DNA of 45,762 bases from UBA920 sp038257015 (GTDB lineage Bacteria > Patescibacteriota > Doudnabacteria > UBA920), in assembly GCA_038257015.1 (NCBI GenBank), contig JBBSJS010000001.1:1-45762 (forward strand), read 5' to 3'. The notes beneath the pieces were generated by a model, which was given only the letters and a program-made list of their open reading frames with translations, ran no database searches and was not told the origin of the DNA. Shown in pieces: positions 1-7,543 of the stretch (the stretch's first letter is position 1; each line of letters opens with the position of its first letter). The translations under genes were made by a program, and so were the position numbers.

Positions 1-769
<769 letters not shown>

Positions 770-770
770 A

Positions 771-798
771 CTTTCATAACACACCGGGTGTATGAAAG
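771..798 (-). other. Hairpin directly upstream of 16S
   Basis: CTTTCAT and ATGAAAG flank a CACC/GTG inner stem just before the mature 5' end, which suggests a processing stem. Two further leader hairpins are visible on the same transcript: GATAATTGA/TCAATTATC arms at 862-892 and a GTCTG/CAGAC stem near 902-921. The role in rRNA processing is inferred from position. Confidence 0.45.
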
Positions 799-1040
799 GT
801 TTTAAGTTTGTTCTATAAATTCTCTGAAATTCATCAGAGTAGCATCATAGAAGAACTTGGCGATAATTGATTTTTGTAAACGCTCAATTATCAAAACGTT
901 TGTCTGCTTTTAATTACAGACGGAGTCATTGAACTCATAAAAATTGACGTAATTGGTTTTTGTCTAAGGTTCGTATTTCTACTATCTCAGACGACACACT
1001 TAATAAATTAAGTTTGTACACATTTCAATCACTATGCAGT

Positions 1041-1052
1041 TGTTAAAGTGCA
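1041..1052 (-). promoter_or_regulatory. boxA-like antitermination site in rRNA leader
   Basis: The minus strand reads TGCACTTTAACA, one base different from the E. coli rRNA boxA TGCTCTTTAACA. It lies in the leader between promoter and 16S, where boxA recruits Nus factors; nusA is present in this window. The functional call is by sequence and position. Confidence 0.6.
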
Positions 1053-1243
1053 GTGGAGTATGGCGATTTCCTCATCCGTTTACCCTAAATTGAGGATATA
1101 AAAAACTCTTACATAAAATGTAGAGTGCTCATTCTCCGGAACTAGCCCGGACCTCAAATAATCACCGTGGTTACATTTGAGTAGAATTGCTTGTGTTTAT
1201 GCCGTTTTTAATCTCCGTTTGGATTACTTATTAATCCTCAACT

Positions 1244-1272
1244 ATTCTATAAGCTTTTTATAAGCCTGTCAA
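1244..1272 (-). promoter_or_regulatory. rRNA operon promoter
   Basis: Minus strand carries TTGACA (1267-1272), a 17-nt spacer and TAGAAT (1244-1249). An AT-rich stretch upstream (about 1280-1320) resembles an UP element. Initiation near 1237 would give a leader of about 470 nt before 16S. The stretch 770-1243 holds only this leader and no gene. Confidence 0.85.
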
Positions 1273-1327
1273 GCGAAATTCGCTATTTTTTCTATATTTT
1301 TTGCTCAAAATATCAAACTTATTTCTC

Positions 1328-1366
1328 AAAAATAAAACCACCTCAACTGATTAGCTGAAGTGGTGG
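1328..1366 (-). terminator. Intrinsic terminator after the 1386-1748 gene
   Basis: On the minus strand CCACCACTTCAGCT pairs imperfectly with AGTTGAGGTGG (two mismatches) and is followed by TTTTATTTTTG. It sits 20 nt after the stop codon of the adjacent gene and separates it from the rRNA promoter. Confidence 0.7.
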
Positions 1367-1385
1367 ATTTGAAGTCTTTTTAGAC

Positions 1386-1748
1386 TCAATTTTTGGGCTT
1401 AATTAAACAAGAATCTTCGCCAGTTTCAAGGTAGATAGCTTCTTCTTTAATCTGCAAAGCTATCCAAGCAAGAAACGCTTTAAGGACAGGAATATTTTCT
1501 TTTCCAAGAAATGATACACGATACTTTTGATATTTGTCGTGAAACTCAGTACCTAAATCGTTCTGCCAGTAGCCGCTATGACCATTGCCTTCGTCAGTAT
1601 AGCCACCGTAAAGTTTACCAAGGTGTTCTTGAACAGTTTCTCGACAAGTTTTATCGTTTTCCAAAACAAGACCCATTTTGTCGCTAGGAAGTAGAAAAAC
1701 TGCCGGGCGACCAAGTGAAGTCTCCTCATAGACTGCGTGCATATTCAT
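1386..1748 (-). CDS. Hypothetical protein (120 aa)
   Basis: I do not recognise this protein. It is soluble-looking, 120 residues, with no signal peptide or membrane segment, a Gly/Asn/Trp-rich middle (around residues 48-65) and a hydrophobic helix near residues 83-98. Its ATG overlaps the TGA of the upstream gene in an ATGA arrangement, which points to translational coupling, so the two proteins are probably made together. An internal ATG two codons later (1742) is an alternative start. A terminator follows the stop codon. The gene pair sits alone between the rRNA promoter and a phosphatase gene; the small size and tight coupling would fit an accessory two-gene module, but nothing in the sequence shows a function. 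Confidence 0.75.
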   Translation of the reverse strand: MNMHAVYEETSLGRPAVFLLPSDKMGLVLENDKTCRETVQEHLGKLYGGYTDEGNGHSGYWQNDLGTEFHDKYQKYRVSFLGKENIPVLKAFLAWIALQIKEEAIYLETGEDSCLIKPKN

Positions 1749-2056
1749 GCGTTTGCCTCCTCGGCTTTCTGGGGGTGAAAGTATAGTATAGCCTTATTCG
1801 GGTAATGTGCTTCGACTCCGTCGTAACGAAGAACGTTTTCATCAACACGTTTTCTATCAAACCAAACTTTTTCTAGTGCCATAAAATTATCGGGTTTTAT
1901 GTCTAAGATGGTGAGCTTGATAGTTTTTTCGCCTTGCCCTGATTTGTGCAAATAATCCAAAACACCGTCAACGTGATACTGAAGTTGGTTTATAAAGTCC
2001 GGTATCCTTGCGAAGCCATAACCAGCGAAACTGGTTAAAAGTCTAAAGTCTTTCAT
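1745..2056 (-). CDS. Hypothetical protein (103 aa)
   Basis: This is an unrecognised 103-residue protein without signal peptide or membrane segments. The start is well supported: AGGAGG (2064-2069) lies seven bases before the ATG. A TAGAAT-like hexamer just upstream of the ribosome-binding site is a possible -10. The stop overlaps the start of the next gene (ATGA), so it is the first gene of a two-gene operon. It ends in TGA, which with other genes here shows that TGA is a stop codon in this organism. The chain mixes short hydrophobic strands with a basic, Asp-rich middle, which suggests a small globular fold and nothing more specific. Confidence 0.75.
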   Translation of the reverse strand: MKDFRLLTSFAGYGFARIPDFINQLQYHVDGVLDYLHKSGQGEKTIKLTILDIKPDNFMALEKVWFDRKRVDENVLRYDGVEAHYPNKAILYFHPQKAEEANA

Positions 2057-2091
2057 TTATTTTCCTCCTGAAATATTCTATTAGTCGATGC

Positions 2092-2128
2092 AAATAGAAA
2101 AAGCAGTTTAACAAGTTAAACTGCTTTT
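2092..2128 (-). terminator. Intrinsic terminator of the histidine phosphatase gene
   Basis: A perfect 14-bp stem (AAAAGCAGTTTAAC and its complement around a two-base centre) is followed on the minus strand by TTTTTCTATTT. It lies 36 nt past the stop codon at 2164. Confidence 0.85.
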
Positions 2129-2163
2129 GGCAAGACTAGAAAAGTGTACTACTTGGTCGCAAC

Positions 2164-2949
2164 CTATGCCGACACCAAATTTAACATCTCCTCGTTTGAG
2201 AATCTTACCTTTGATATACTTCTCCAACCAGGTTCCGAAAGACTCAAGTCTGTCGGACAGATAGAGTGAAACCTATTGTAGCTCGGTGTGATTACCCCGT
2301 CGCCGGTTTCTCTGGTGTAGTGGAGAATTTGGCAGTTATGAATTCGGTCGTTAGGATGTCTTGATTTGTCCAAGACCGAAAATTCATCCAAGCTTAACCC
2401 TTCAAGAAGAACGCGGAAGACCCACATTACTTCACCGTGACATACAACGATAACTTTTCCTTTTGGAACTTCGCGTTGAATAGTTCTAATAAACTCCCTA
2501 ATACGAAGCTCCACATCCGCCAGTGATTCACCATTGGGAAACCTAAAGAGATAAGCTTCTTTGTGTAACCCTTCGAGAACATAACCAAACTCGGTTCGAA
2601 GTCTCTCGTAAGAAACAACATCGGCTAAGCCACGGTCACGCTCTCTAATTAAGTTCTTGGGTTTGCGCCAAGAAGCATCTGGTAGTTGCAGCAAAGCAGC
2701 GGTCTGCTTTGCACGATCATAAGATGAAACATAATACCCGTCGAATTTATACAAGTCATTATCTTTCAACCAGTTCCCCGCCATAGCAGCTTGGTTTTCA
2801 CCATTTACGGTAAGTTTCCAATTTCTGCTCGATTTTCGCGCGAACTCGTCAGTGTAAAGACTGTGGTCGTTTTTCTTCGACAACTTCACAGCAACATTAC
2901 CTTCTGACTCGCCGTGTCTTACTAAGACAATATCAATTGGTAAGTCCAT
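2164..2949 (-). CDS. Histidine phosphatase family protein (phosphoglycerate mutase-like)
   Basis: The protein (261 aa) has the histidine phosphatase signature LVRHGESEGN at residues 9-18, with the phospho-acceptor His12 and Arg11. Arg79 in SSYDRAKQT, Glu103 in IRERDRG and the second catalytic His171 in VVCHGEV complete the active site, so it should be an active phosphomonoesterase or mutase. The family covers cofactor-dependent phosphoglycerate mutases, phosphatases of small metabolites and regulatory phosphatases, and the substrate cannot be told from sequence. It is about 60 residues longer than the minimal family members, with a C-terminal extension after residue 200. The start is supported by AAAGGAGG upstream, and the gene has its own promoter and terminator. 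Confidence 0.92.
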   Translation of the reverse strand: MDLPIDIVLVRHGESEGNVAVKLSKKNDHSLYTDEFARKSSRNWKLTVNGENQAAMAGNWLKDNDLYKFDGYYVSSYDRAKQTAALLQLPDASWRKPKNLIRERDRGLADVVSYERLRTEFGYVLEGLHKEAYLFRFPNGESLADVELRIREFIRTIQREVPKGKVIVVCHGEVMWVFRVLLEGLSLDEFSVLDKSRHPNDRIHNCQILHYTRETGDGVITPSYNRFHSICPTDLSLSEPGWRSISKVRFSNEEMLNLVSA

Positions 2950-2972
2950 TTCTTTTCCTCCTTTAACAAACT

Positions 2973-3001
2973 ACTATATCTCAAACAACCATTTTTGTAA
3001 A
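2973..3001 (-). promoter_or_regulatory. Promoter of the histidine phosphatase gene
   Basis: Minus strand carries TTTACA (2996-3001), a 17-nt spacer and TATAGT (2973-2978), about 24 nt before the start codon at 2949, leaving room for the strong ribosome-binding site. Confidence 0.7.
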
Positions 3002-3003
3002 GA

Positions 3004-3615
3004 CTATTCGTTGTCTAAACTTTTCCAAAGGTAACGACTAGCAACTGTTCTGTGTGGTGACCATTTGCTAACAATTTTTTCTATCTGTTTTTCAGAAGGA
3101 GGGCTTTTAAATTTATAGAGTTTTATTATGGCATTTCTTAAACCTAAGTCGCCGTGTGAAAATACATCTTCACGTTGTAAATTAAACATCAAAAACATTT
3201 CTGCAGTCCATCTTCCGATACCTTTTACTTTTGTAAGCTCTATTATTACTTCTTCATTTTCAAGTTTGTGCAAGCTTTGTAAGCGCAGTTGTTTAGCCAA
3301 AACTTTATTAGACAAATCTTTGATGTAAGTAATTTTTTAATGAGACAACCCAACTGTTCGTAATTCTTTATCACTAATAGCGAGAATCTGTTCTGCAGAT
3401 GGTGAAGATTTCTTTGGCAATAGATTTACAAATCTTTTATAAATAGTGTCAGACGCTTTCACCGAAAGTTGTTGTGAAATAATTGCTCCCACCAAACTTT
3501 CAAAACGACTTCGTTTCTTTGAGGTGTTAGACAATTCGGGAAGTGTTGAAATTAAATTATGGAGCTTTGCATCTACGGCTTTAAAATGTTTCAGTGCTCT
3601 GTGGTGTAAGTGCAT
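3004..3615 (-). pseudogene. AlkA-like DNA-3-methyladenine glycosylase, interrupted by one in-frame stop
   Basis: The two halves of a HhH-GPD base-excision glycosylase lie in one reading frame and are separated only by a TAA at 3337-3339. The N-terminal half (3615-3340) ends in the family-typical LRTVGLSH, and the frame continues at once as KITYIKDLSNK. The second half carries the helix-hairpin-helix VKGIGRWTAEMFLMF and the catalytic Asp in HGDLGLRNAI. The complete chain would be about 203 residues, normal for the AlkA family. A single AAA-to-TAA change explains the break. The second half could restart at TTG 3315, but it would lack half the fold. The start overlaps the upstream exonuclease gene by 35 nt. 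Options are a young pseudogene, a sequence error, or readthrough. Confidence 0.85.
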
Positions 3616-4180
3616 TTGGCTTTCTTAATTTAGTGGTTGCTTTTTGCAAACCGAGTTGTAAGGTTTCAGCGTCGAATGTTGTTTTAATAGTTTGAAAAAA
3701 TTGCCATAAAACATGTGCGTCATCAAAAGCTCGGTGACGATTACCTGCTTCAAATTCATGACGTTCAATTAACGCTGCCAAGTTATGACGCTTGTGTTGT
3801 GGAAATAATGCGCGTGATAAACGCACAGTGCACAATCTATCTAAATTAAAACTGTATCCTAAACGTCGATACTCTTCTTTCAAAAAGGAATAATCAAACA
3901 TCACATTGTGAGCAACAAAAATTGCATCTTCAAAAAATGTGATTAGCTCATCAGCAACTTCTTCAAACAACGGAGCCCCAGCGACATCCCTATCGGTTAA
4001 ACCAGTAATTTTTGTGATCATTTCTGGGATAGGAATTTGAGGGTTAATTGACTGGCTATATCTTGCAACAACTTCACCTCTCTCAACGCGAAGCACGCCA
4101 ATTTCAATAATTCTATTAAAATACGCACTACCCCCAGTAGTTTCTAAGTCAACAATAGTGAAGTTTTTTTCATCTAACAT
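3581..4180 (-). CDS. DnaQ-like 3'-5' exonuclease (DEDDh family)
   Basis: This 199-residue protein has the three exonuclease motifs of the DnaQ/ExoX superfamily: Asp11 and Glu13 in VDLETTG, Asp96 in AHNVMFDYSFL, and His149 with Asp154 in HRAFDDA. These bind two metal ions and remove nucleotides from 3' ends. It stands alone and is not fused to a polymerase, so it could act as the epsilon-type proofreading subunit or in repair. A start 13 codons upstream is possible, but the ATG at 4180 is preferred: TATAAT at 4187-4192 lies six bases before it, which would place the transcription start at the ATG, and the longer version would begin inside the preceding terminator. It shares a 35-nt overlap with the damaged glycosylase gene. 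Confidence 0.9.
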   Translation of the reverse strand: MLDEKNFTIVDLETTGGSAYFNRIIEIGVLRVERGEVVARYSQSINPQIPIPEMITKITGLTDRDVAGAPLFEEVADELITFFEDAIFVAHNVMFDYSFLKEEYRRLGYSFNLDRLCTVRLSRALFPQHKRHNLAALIERHEFEAGNRHRAFDDAHVLWQFFQTIKTTFDAETLQLGLQKATTKLRKPNALTPQSTETF

Positions 4181-4186
4181 AAGTTC

Positions 4187-4192
4187 ATTATA
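4187..4192 (-). promoter_or_regulatory. -10 box of a probable leaderless mRNA (exonuclease)
   Basis: TATAAT on the minus strand is followed by six bases and then ATG. The expected transcription start coincides with the start codon. No Shine-Dalgarno sequence or clear -35 is seen. Confidence 0.6.
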
Positions 4193-4204
4193 ACTGAGCA
4201 GGGC

Positions 4205-4239
4205 AAAGAAAAAAAGCACCAGTTGTTACACTGGTGCTT
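4205..4239 (-). terminator. Intrinsic terminator of the ABC exporter gene
   Basis: A 10-bp perfect stem AAGCACCAGT/ACTGGTGCTT with a six-base loop is followed on the minus strand by TTTTTTTC, five bases after the exporter stop codon. Confidence 0.9.
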
Positions 4240-4243
4240 AAAC

Positions 4244-6046
4244 TTAAACTGTTTGAGCAATCACGGAAGGTTTCTCTCTTAGGTTCTGTTGAAGGTTCCA
4301 AAGATGAGCGTAACCGCCGTTTAATTGCAACAGCTCTTGATGACTACCAATTTCGGCAATTTCACCGTTTTTGAGGTAATAAATTCGGTCGACATTCCGC
4401 AACATATTTAATTGATGCGTAACCGTAATAGTTGTACAAGTTCGACTTTCAATCAGCATCTCCAAAGAATCTTGAATTACTGCTTGAGCTTCGGCATCGA
4501 GCGAACTAGTGGCTTCGTCAAGAATCAAAATTTTTGGTTGTTTCAACAGAGCCCTAGCGATTGCTAAACGCTGTAGTTGTCCACCAGAAAGATTGGTTCC
4601 GTCTTCGCCAACGATTGTATCGTAACCTTTTGATAGTCTGGAAATGAATTCATCGGCATGAGCCAACTTAGCTGCTCGAACAATCTCTTGGTTCGTTGCA
4701 TTAGGTTTTCCAAATGCAATATTCCAGGCGATAGTTTCTTCTATCATTCGTGAGGTTTGAGTTACAAAACCCATTAATTCGCGACGATAGCGCAACTGAT
4801 CAATTTCTCTCAAATCCACACCATCGATTAGTATTCGACCTGCGGATGGATGTCGAGACAAACCAATTAATTGTGTTAGGGTTGTTTTCCCACTACCAGA
4901 GTGACCAGTGATACCAATCACTTCGTTTGGGAGAATTTCTAACGACAAATTTTTGATTGCGTGATCGTCACCACCGTCATAATAGAACGAGACATTCTCA
5001 ACTTCAATTTGTCCTGCAACATTTTTCGGCCACAGGGGATTTTTTGGTTGAACAATCTCTGGTTCAGTTTCAAATACATCCATCAAGTCACTTAAAGCTT
5101 GCTGACCAATGGAGATCTGCCTCCAAAGCTGGCCAACATTTTTATAATGGCTTGAAGAACGAGCGGCTAGAGATAATAACAACGCCAAGACACCGATAGT
5201 AACTATTCCTGTAGTGTGCAAATATGCACCTAAGAAAAAATACCCGATGCCGAAAGCAATAATAATTACTTCTGGACGACGCAATACCGATCGCCATAAT
5301 TTATGACGAGGGACTTCGTTTCGATAAAAACGCAAACAACGAGAGAAAAACTCTCTGGTCAATCTGCGTTCTTGACCGAACAACCAAGTGACTTGCCAAT
5401 TTTGAGTTATCACCGAAGCCCGTTGGTTTAGGTCTCGAAGATCATCTGTATATTCCTTGACCATAACTTGCAATTGCTCTTGATTTGCTCTGGCTAACAA
5501 TAGAATTATTACGAGCAACGAAAAAGCAGTCAGTCCAAGCCATAAATCGATATAGCTCATAAAGAAAGCTAAAATGATAATTCGGAAAAAATCTGGTATA
5601 GCCAAAAATAAAACATAATCAGCAAAGTGAATCACCTTGTCGATGTTTTTGGCAATGATAGCTTCTTTCTCGCCAGTGCCATGCTTGCTATGCCATGAGG
5701 CTGTGAGTAGTTGCTCTTTTCTGCTACCAGAACTTTGCAAAGCTCCTCGAAACAGTTCTTTGAAACTGTTGCGATAAGTATCCATCACATCATGGGTAAT
5801 CATCGACATAATTGTTAAAATTGCGATTATCCCCACTAACCAATAAACTTTTGAATGATCATTTTTTGCGACTGCGTCCAAGTAAGCACTGAGTGGGAAC
5901 AACGAAATTGTTAACACCACTTCGTACACTATTAGCCACAGTAAACTTCGGATAGCCAACTTTTTCAAGTATGGCCTGCATTTAGCCAAGAATAACTCGG
6001 CTCGAAATAGAGCTCTTACCCTATTGATAAATAGTTTCATTTCCAT
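4244..6046 (-). CDS. ABC exporter, fused membrane and ATPase domains
   Basis: A 600-residue half-transporter of the type IV exporter class (MsbA/LmrA-like). The membrane domain has hydrophobic helices near residues 30-55, 68-85, 143-185, and 258-295. The ATPase domain has Walker A GHSGSGKTT (381-389), the ABC signature LSGGQ (486-490), Walker B ILILDEATSS (506-515) and a switch His in VTHQ. It should work as a dimer exporting lipids, peptides or drugs, and the substrate is not evident. The start is set at ATG 6046 because AGGAGG lies six bases upstream; a longer reading from TTG 6070 would contain this ribosome-binding site. Transcription begins about 215 nt upstream and crosses an intrinsic terminator, so expression is probably controlled by attenuation. 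Confidence 0.95.
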   Translation of the reverse strand: MEMKLFINRVRALFRAELFLAKCRPYLKKLAIRSLLWLIVYEVVLTISLFPLSAYLDAVAKNDHSKVYWLVGIIAILTIMSMITHDVMDTYRNSFKELFRGALQSSGSRKEQLLTASWHSKHGTGEKEAIIAKNIDKVIHFADYVLFLAIPDFFRIIILAFFMSYIDLWLGLTAFSLLVIILLLARANQEQLQVMVKEYTDDLRDLNQRASVITQNWQVTWLFGQERRLTREFFSRCLRFYRNEVPRHKLWRSVLRRPEVIIIAFGIGYFFLGAYLHTTGIVTIGVLALLLSLAARSSSHYKNVGQLWRQISIGQQALSDLMDVFETEPEIVQPKNPLWPKNVAGQIEVENVSFYYDGGDDHAIKNLSLEILPNEVIGITGHSGSGKTTLTQLIGLSRHPSAGRILIDGVDLREIDQLRYRRELMGFVTQTSRMIEETIAWNIAFGKPNATNQEIVRAAKLAHADEFISRLSKGYDTIVGEDGTNLSGGQLQRLAIARALLKQPKILILDEATSSLDAEAQAVIQDSLEMLIESRTCTTITVTHQLNMLRNVDRIYYLKNGEIAEIGSHQELLQLNGGYAHLWNLQQNLREKPSVIAQTV

Positions 6047-6074
6047 CACTTTCCTCCTAAAAATTGTCAAAGAA

Positions 6075-6102
6075 ATAAAAAAACTCGGCTTTTATGCCGA
6101 GC
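6075..6102 (-). terminator. Terminator inside the leader of the ABC exporter (attenuator)
   Basis: GCTCGGC pairs with GCCGAGT around ATAAAA and is followed by seven T on the minus strand. It lies between the promoter at 6270-6298 and the exporter start, with no other gene in between, so readthrough must be conditional or partial. Confidence 0.8.
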
Positions 6103-6151
6103 AACAGACCTCTCCTAAAAGGTCTCTAACACGACAAAAAAACGTTAGCAC
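6092..6151 (-). CDS. Candidate leader peptide (19 codons) before the ABC exporter
   Basis: A GTG at 6151 follows GGAGG and opens a 19-codon frame whose TAA stop lies in the loop of the attenuator hairpin. Two other hairpins fall within the frame (CTAACG paired with CGTGTTAG, minus strand about 6148-6126; AGACCT/AGGTCT at 6106-6125). A ribosome on this frame would therefore affect which hairpins form. The spacing of only two bases between GGAGG and GTG is short, and no conserved peptide is recognisable. It may be just an RNA structure and no peptide. Confidence 0.35.
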   Translation of the reverse strand: MLTFFCRVRDLLGEVCCSA

Positions 6152-6269
6152 TTCCTCCAAAAAGAGCTGGGGTCAAATTATTTAAAATTGAGATATTATG
6201 CTGTTTCATGATTTTCTAAATACAATCAGTATATTAATTAAACAGACGCTTAAGAAGTACTGACGTTAC

Positions 6270-6298
6270 ATAATAAACCAAGATAATATTAAAGTCAA
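6270..6298 (-). promoter_or_regulatory. Promoter of the ABC exporter leader
   Basis: TTGACT (6293-6298), a 17-nt spacer and TATTAT (6270-6275) on the minus strand. Transcription would start near 6263 and run about 215 nt to the exporter ATG. Apart from the leader elements, 6103-6262 shows no gene. Confidence 0.8.
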
Positions 6299-6310
6299 AT
6301 ATAGCCTGTA

Positions 6311-6338
6311 AACAAAAAACCCCGGCTTTCGGGGTTTT
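6311..6338 (-). terminator. Intrinsic terminator of clpP
   Basis: AACCCCG/CGGGGTT with loop AAAGC and a trailing TTTTTTG on the minus strand, seven bases past the clpP stop codon. Confidence 0.9.
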
Positions 6339-6344
6339 GCTTTG

Positions 6345-6920
6345 CTATTGAATAATCTTATCAATAATTCCGTATTTTTTTGCTTCATCAGCAGACATGA
6401 AATAATCACGATCTGTGTCATTTTCAATCTTTTTCATGGTTTGACCGGTATGTTTCGCCATAATCTGATTGATTTGATTTTTGATTCGTAACATTTCACG
6501 GGCACGGATCGCTACGTCAGTCTGTTGACCTTCTGCACCGCCCATAACTTGATGAATCATGATGCGAGCGTTTGGCAAAGCATAGCGTTTGCCTTTGGTG
6601 CCAGACGCAAGCAAGACTGCTGCGGCACTTGCCGCTTGACCCAAACAAATTGTTGCTACATCAGCTTTGATGTGTTGGATAGTGTCATACATGGCAAGAG
6701 CTGCAGTTACAACACCGCCAGGAGAGTTGATATAAATTTTAATATCTTCTTTGCTGTTATCAGCATCGAGGAACAAAAGCTGCGCAATCAAAGTATTTGC
6801 AACAGCATCATCAATAGGCTCACCAAGAAAGATAATTCTTTCTTTTAGCAAACGACTGTAAATATCGTAAGCGCGTTCACCCATCGCTGATTTTTCAATA
6901 ACCATTGGAACTAGTGGCAT
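6345..6920 (-). CDS. clpP: ATP-dependent Clp protease proteolytic subunit
   Basis: The 191-residue protein is a full-length ClpP serine peptidase. The catalytic triad is visible as Ser98 in GQAASAA, His123 in RIMIHQVMGG and Asp172 in TDRDYFMS. The N-terminal loop VPMVIE, which contacts the Clp ATPase, and the GERAYDIYSRLLKERII helix are conserved. ClpP assembles as a double heptamer that degrades proteins unfolded by ClpX or ClpC in the cytoplasm; no partner ATPase is encoded in this window. No Shine-Dalgarno sequence is evident before the ATG; an in-frame Met at residue 6 is an alternative start that would remove only a few residues. It has its own terminator. Confidence 0.98.
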   Translation of the reverse strand: MPLVPMVIEKSAMGERAYDIYSRLLKERIIFLGEPIDDAVANTLIAQLLFLDADNSKEDIKIYINSPGGVVTAALAMYDTIQHIKADVATICLGQAASAAAVLLASGTKGKRYALPNARIMIHQVMGGAEGQQTDVAIRAREMLRIKNQINQIMAKHTGQTMKKIENDTDRDYFMSADEAKKYGIIDKIIQ

Positions 6921-6939
6921 ATATTTTGTGGTTAGTTAA

Positions 6940-7308
6940 TTATTTTTCTTTTCCCTCCCCTTTATGGGGAGGGTTAGGGAGGGGTCTCAAGTATTTATTA
7001 ATTTGTATTAATACTCCTTCAATATTTTCAAGGACTTCATTATTCCAGAATCTTATGACCGTAAATCCTAAGCTGGTTAACTTAGCATCTCGGATTTTAT
7101 CATTTTGGTTTTCGGAGTGCTGTCCGCCGTCTAATTCTATAATCAAATTTGCTGGATAACAAACGAAGTCAACTATAAAACTTTGTATCGGTTCTTGTCT
7201 TCTGAATTTAACACCCAGATTTTTTCTTTGCAATCTATACCATAGCTGTCGCTCGGCAGGAGTCATGTTCTTTCGTAACTTTCGTGCGAGGTTGGTTTTG
7301 TGGCTCAT
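6940..7308 (-). CDS. DUF559 domain protein (Vsr-like endonuclease fold)
   Basis: A 122-residue member of the DUF559 family, related to very-short-patch-repair endonucleases. Typical family features are the N-terminal ARKLRKNMTPAERQLWYRL helix, KFRRQEPIQSFIVDFVCY, the acidic IIELDGGQH motif and the FTVIRFWNNEVL strand. The function of stand-alone DUF559 proteins is not settled; a nuclease role is inferred from the fold. The gene lies exactly between two inverted copies of a C/G-rich repeat. The right copy supplies the GGAGGGAG ribosome-binding site, and the left copy encodes the last residues, RPLPNPPHKGEG. This suggests that the gene arrived or spread together with the repeat. Confidence 0.88.
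   Translation of the reverse strand: MSHKTNLARKLRKNMTPAERQLWYRLQRKNLGVKFRRQEPIQSFIVDFVCYPANLIIELDGGQHSENQNDKIRDAKLTSLGFTVIRFWNNEVLENIEGVLIQINKYLRPLPNPPHKGEGKEK
6953..6986. repeat. C/G-rich palindromic repeat, left copy
   Basis: CCCTCCCC followed by GGGGAGGGTTAGGGAGGGG. It overlaps the 3' end of the DUF559 gene and is the inverted counterpart of 7311-7342. Confidence 0.7.
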
Positions 7309-7310
7309 AA

Positions 7311-7342
7311 CTCCCTCCCCTAACCCCTCCCTGAGGGAGGGG
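7311..7342. repeat. C/G-rich palindromic repeat, right copy
   Basis: CTCCCTCCCCTAACCCCTCC followed by CTGAGGGAGGGG. It lies just upstream of the DUF559 start and provides its ribosome-binding site. A related short hairpin (CTCCCTT/AAAGGGAG) follows at about 7401-7415. Confidence 0.7.
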
Positions 7343-7430
7343 AATTCTAAATTTTCTTATTTTCTCCATGGGGTAGGGGAAAAGTGTAAGTTATTTGTTC
7401 CTCCCTTAAAGGGAGTTAGTCGCACACCTA

Positions 7431-7529
7431 TGTCATCCTGAGCGACCCAGCATCTGACGGAGAGTCGAAGGATCTCCAATTTTGAGATTCTTCGTCAGTG
7501 AGTCAAATTCGCAGGCTCAGCATAGCTAT
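7431..7529. repeat. Dispersed palindromic repeat (TCATCCTGAGC...GAAGGATCTC family)
   Basis: The left half is a TGTCATCCTGAGC...AGTCGAAGGATCTC unit. The right half starts with GAGATTCTTCG and ends in a AAATTCGC-GGCTC motif that recurs at about 8907-8932 on the other side of nusA. Related units occur near 19048-19181 and 26442-26689. Confidence 0.7.
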
Positions 7530-7543
7530 TATGTTAGGGGTTG

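Noticed and set aside
3337..3339. Recoded stop codon
   Set aside because: The interrupting codon is TAA, which ends other genes here (for example the DinG-like gene); known CPR recoding concerns TGA, which also ends genes in this window.
6075..6160. Known guanidine-type riboswitch in front of the ABC exporter
   Set aside because: The hairpin loops lack the ACGR motif of the mini-ykkC class, and no other known aptamer pattern was recognised.
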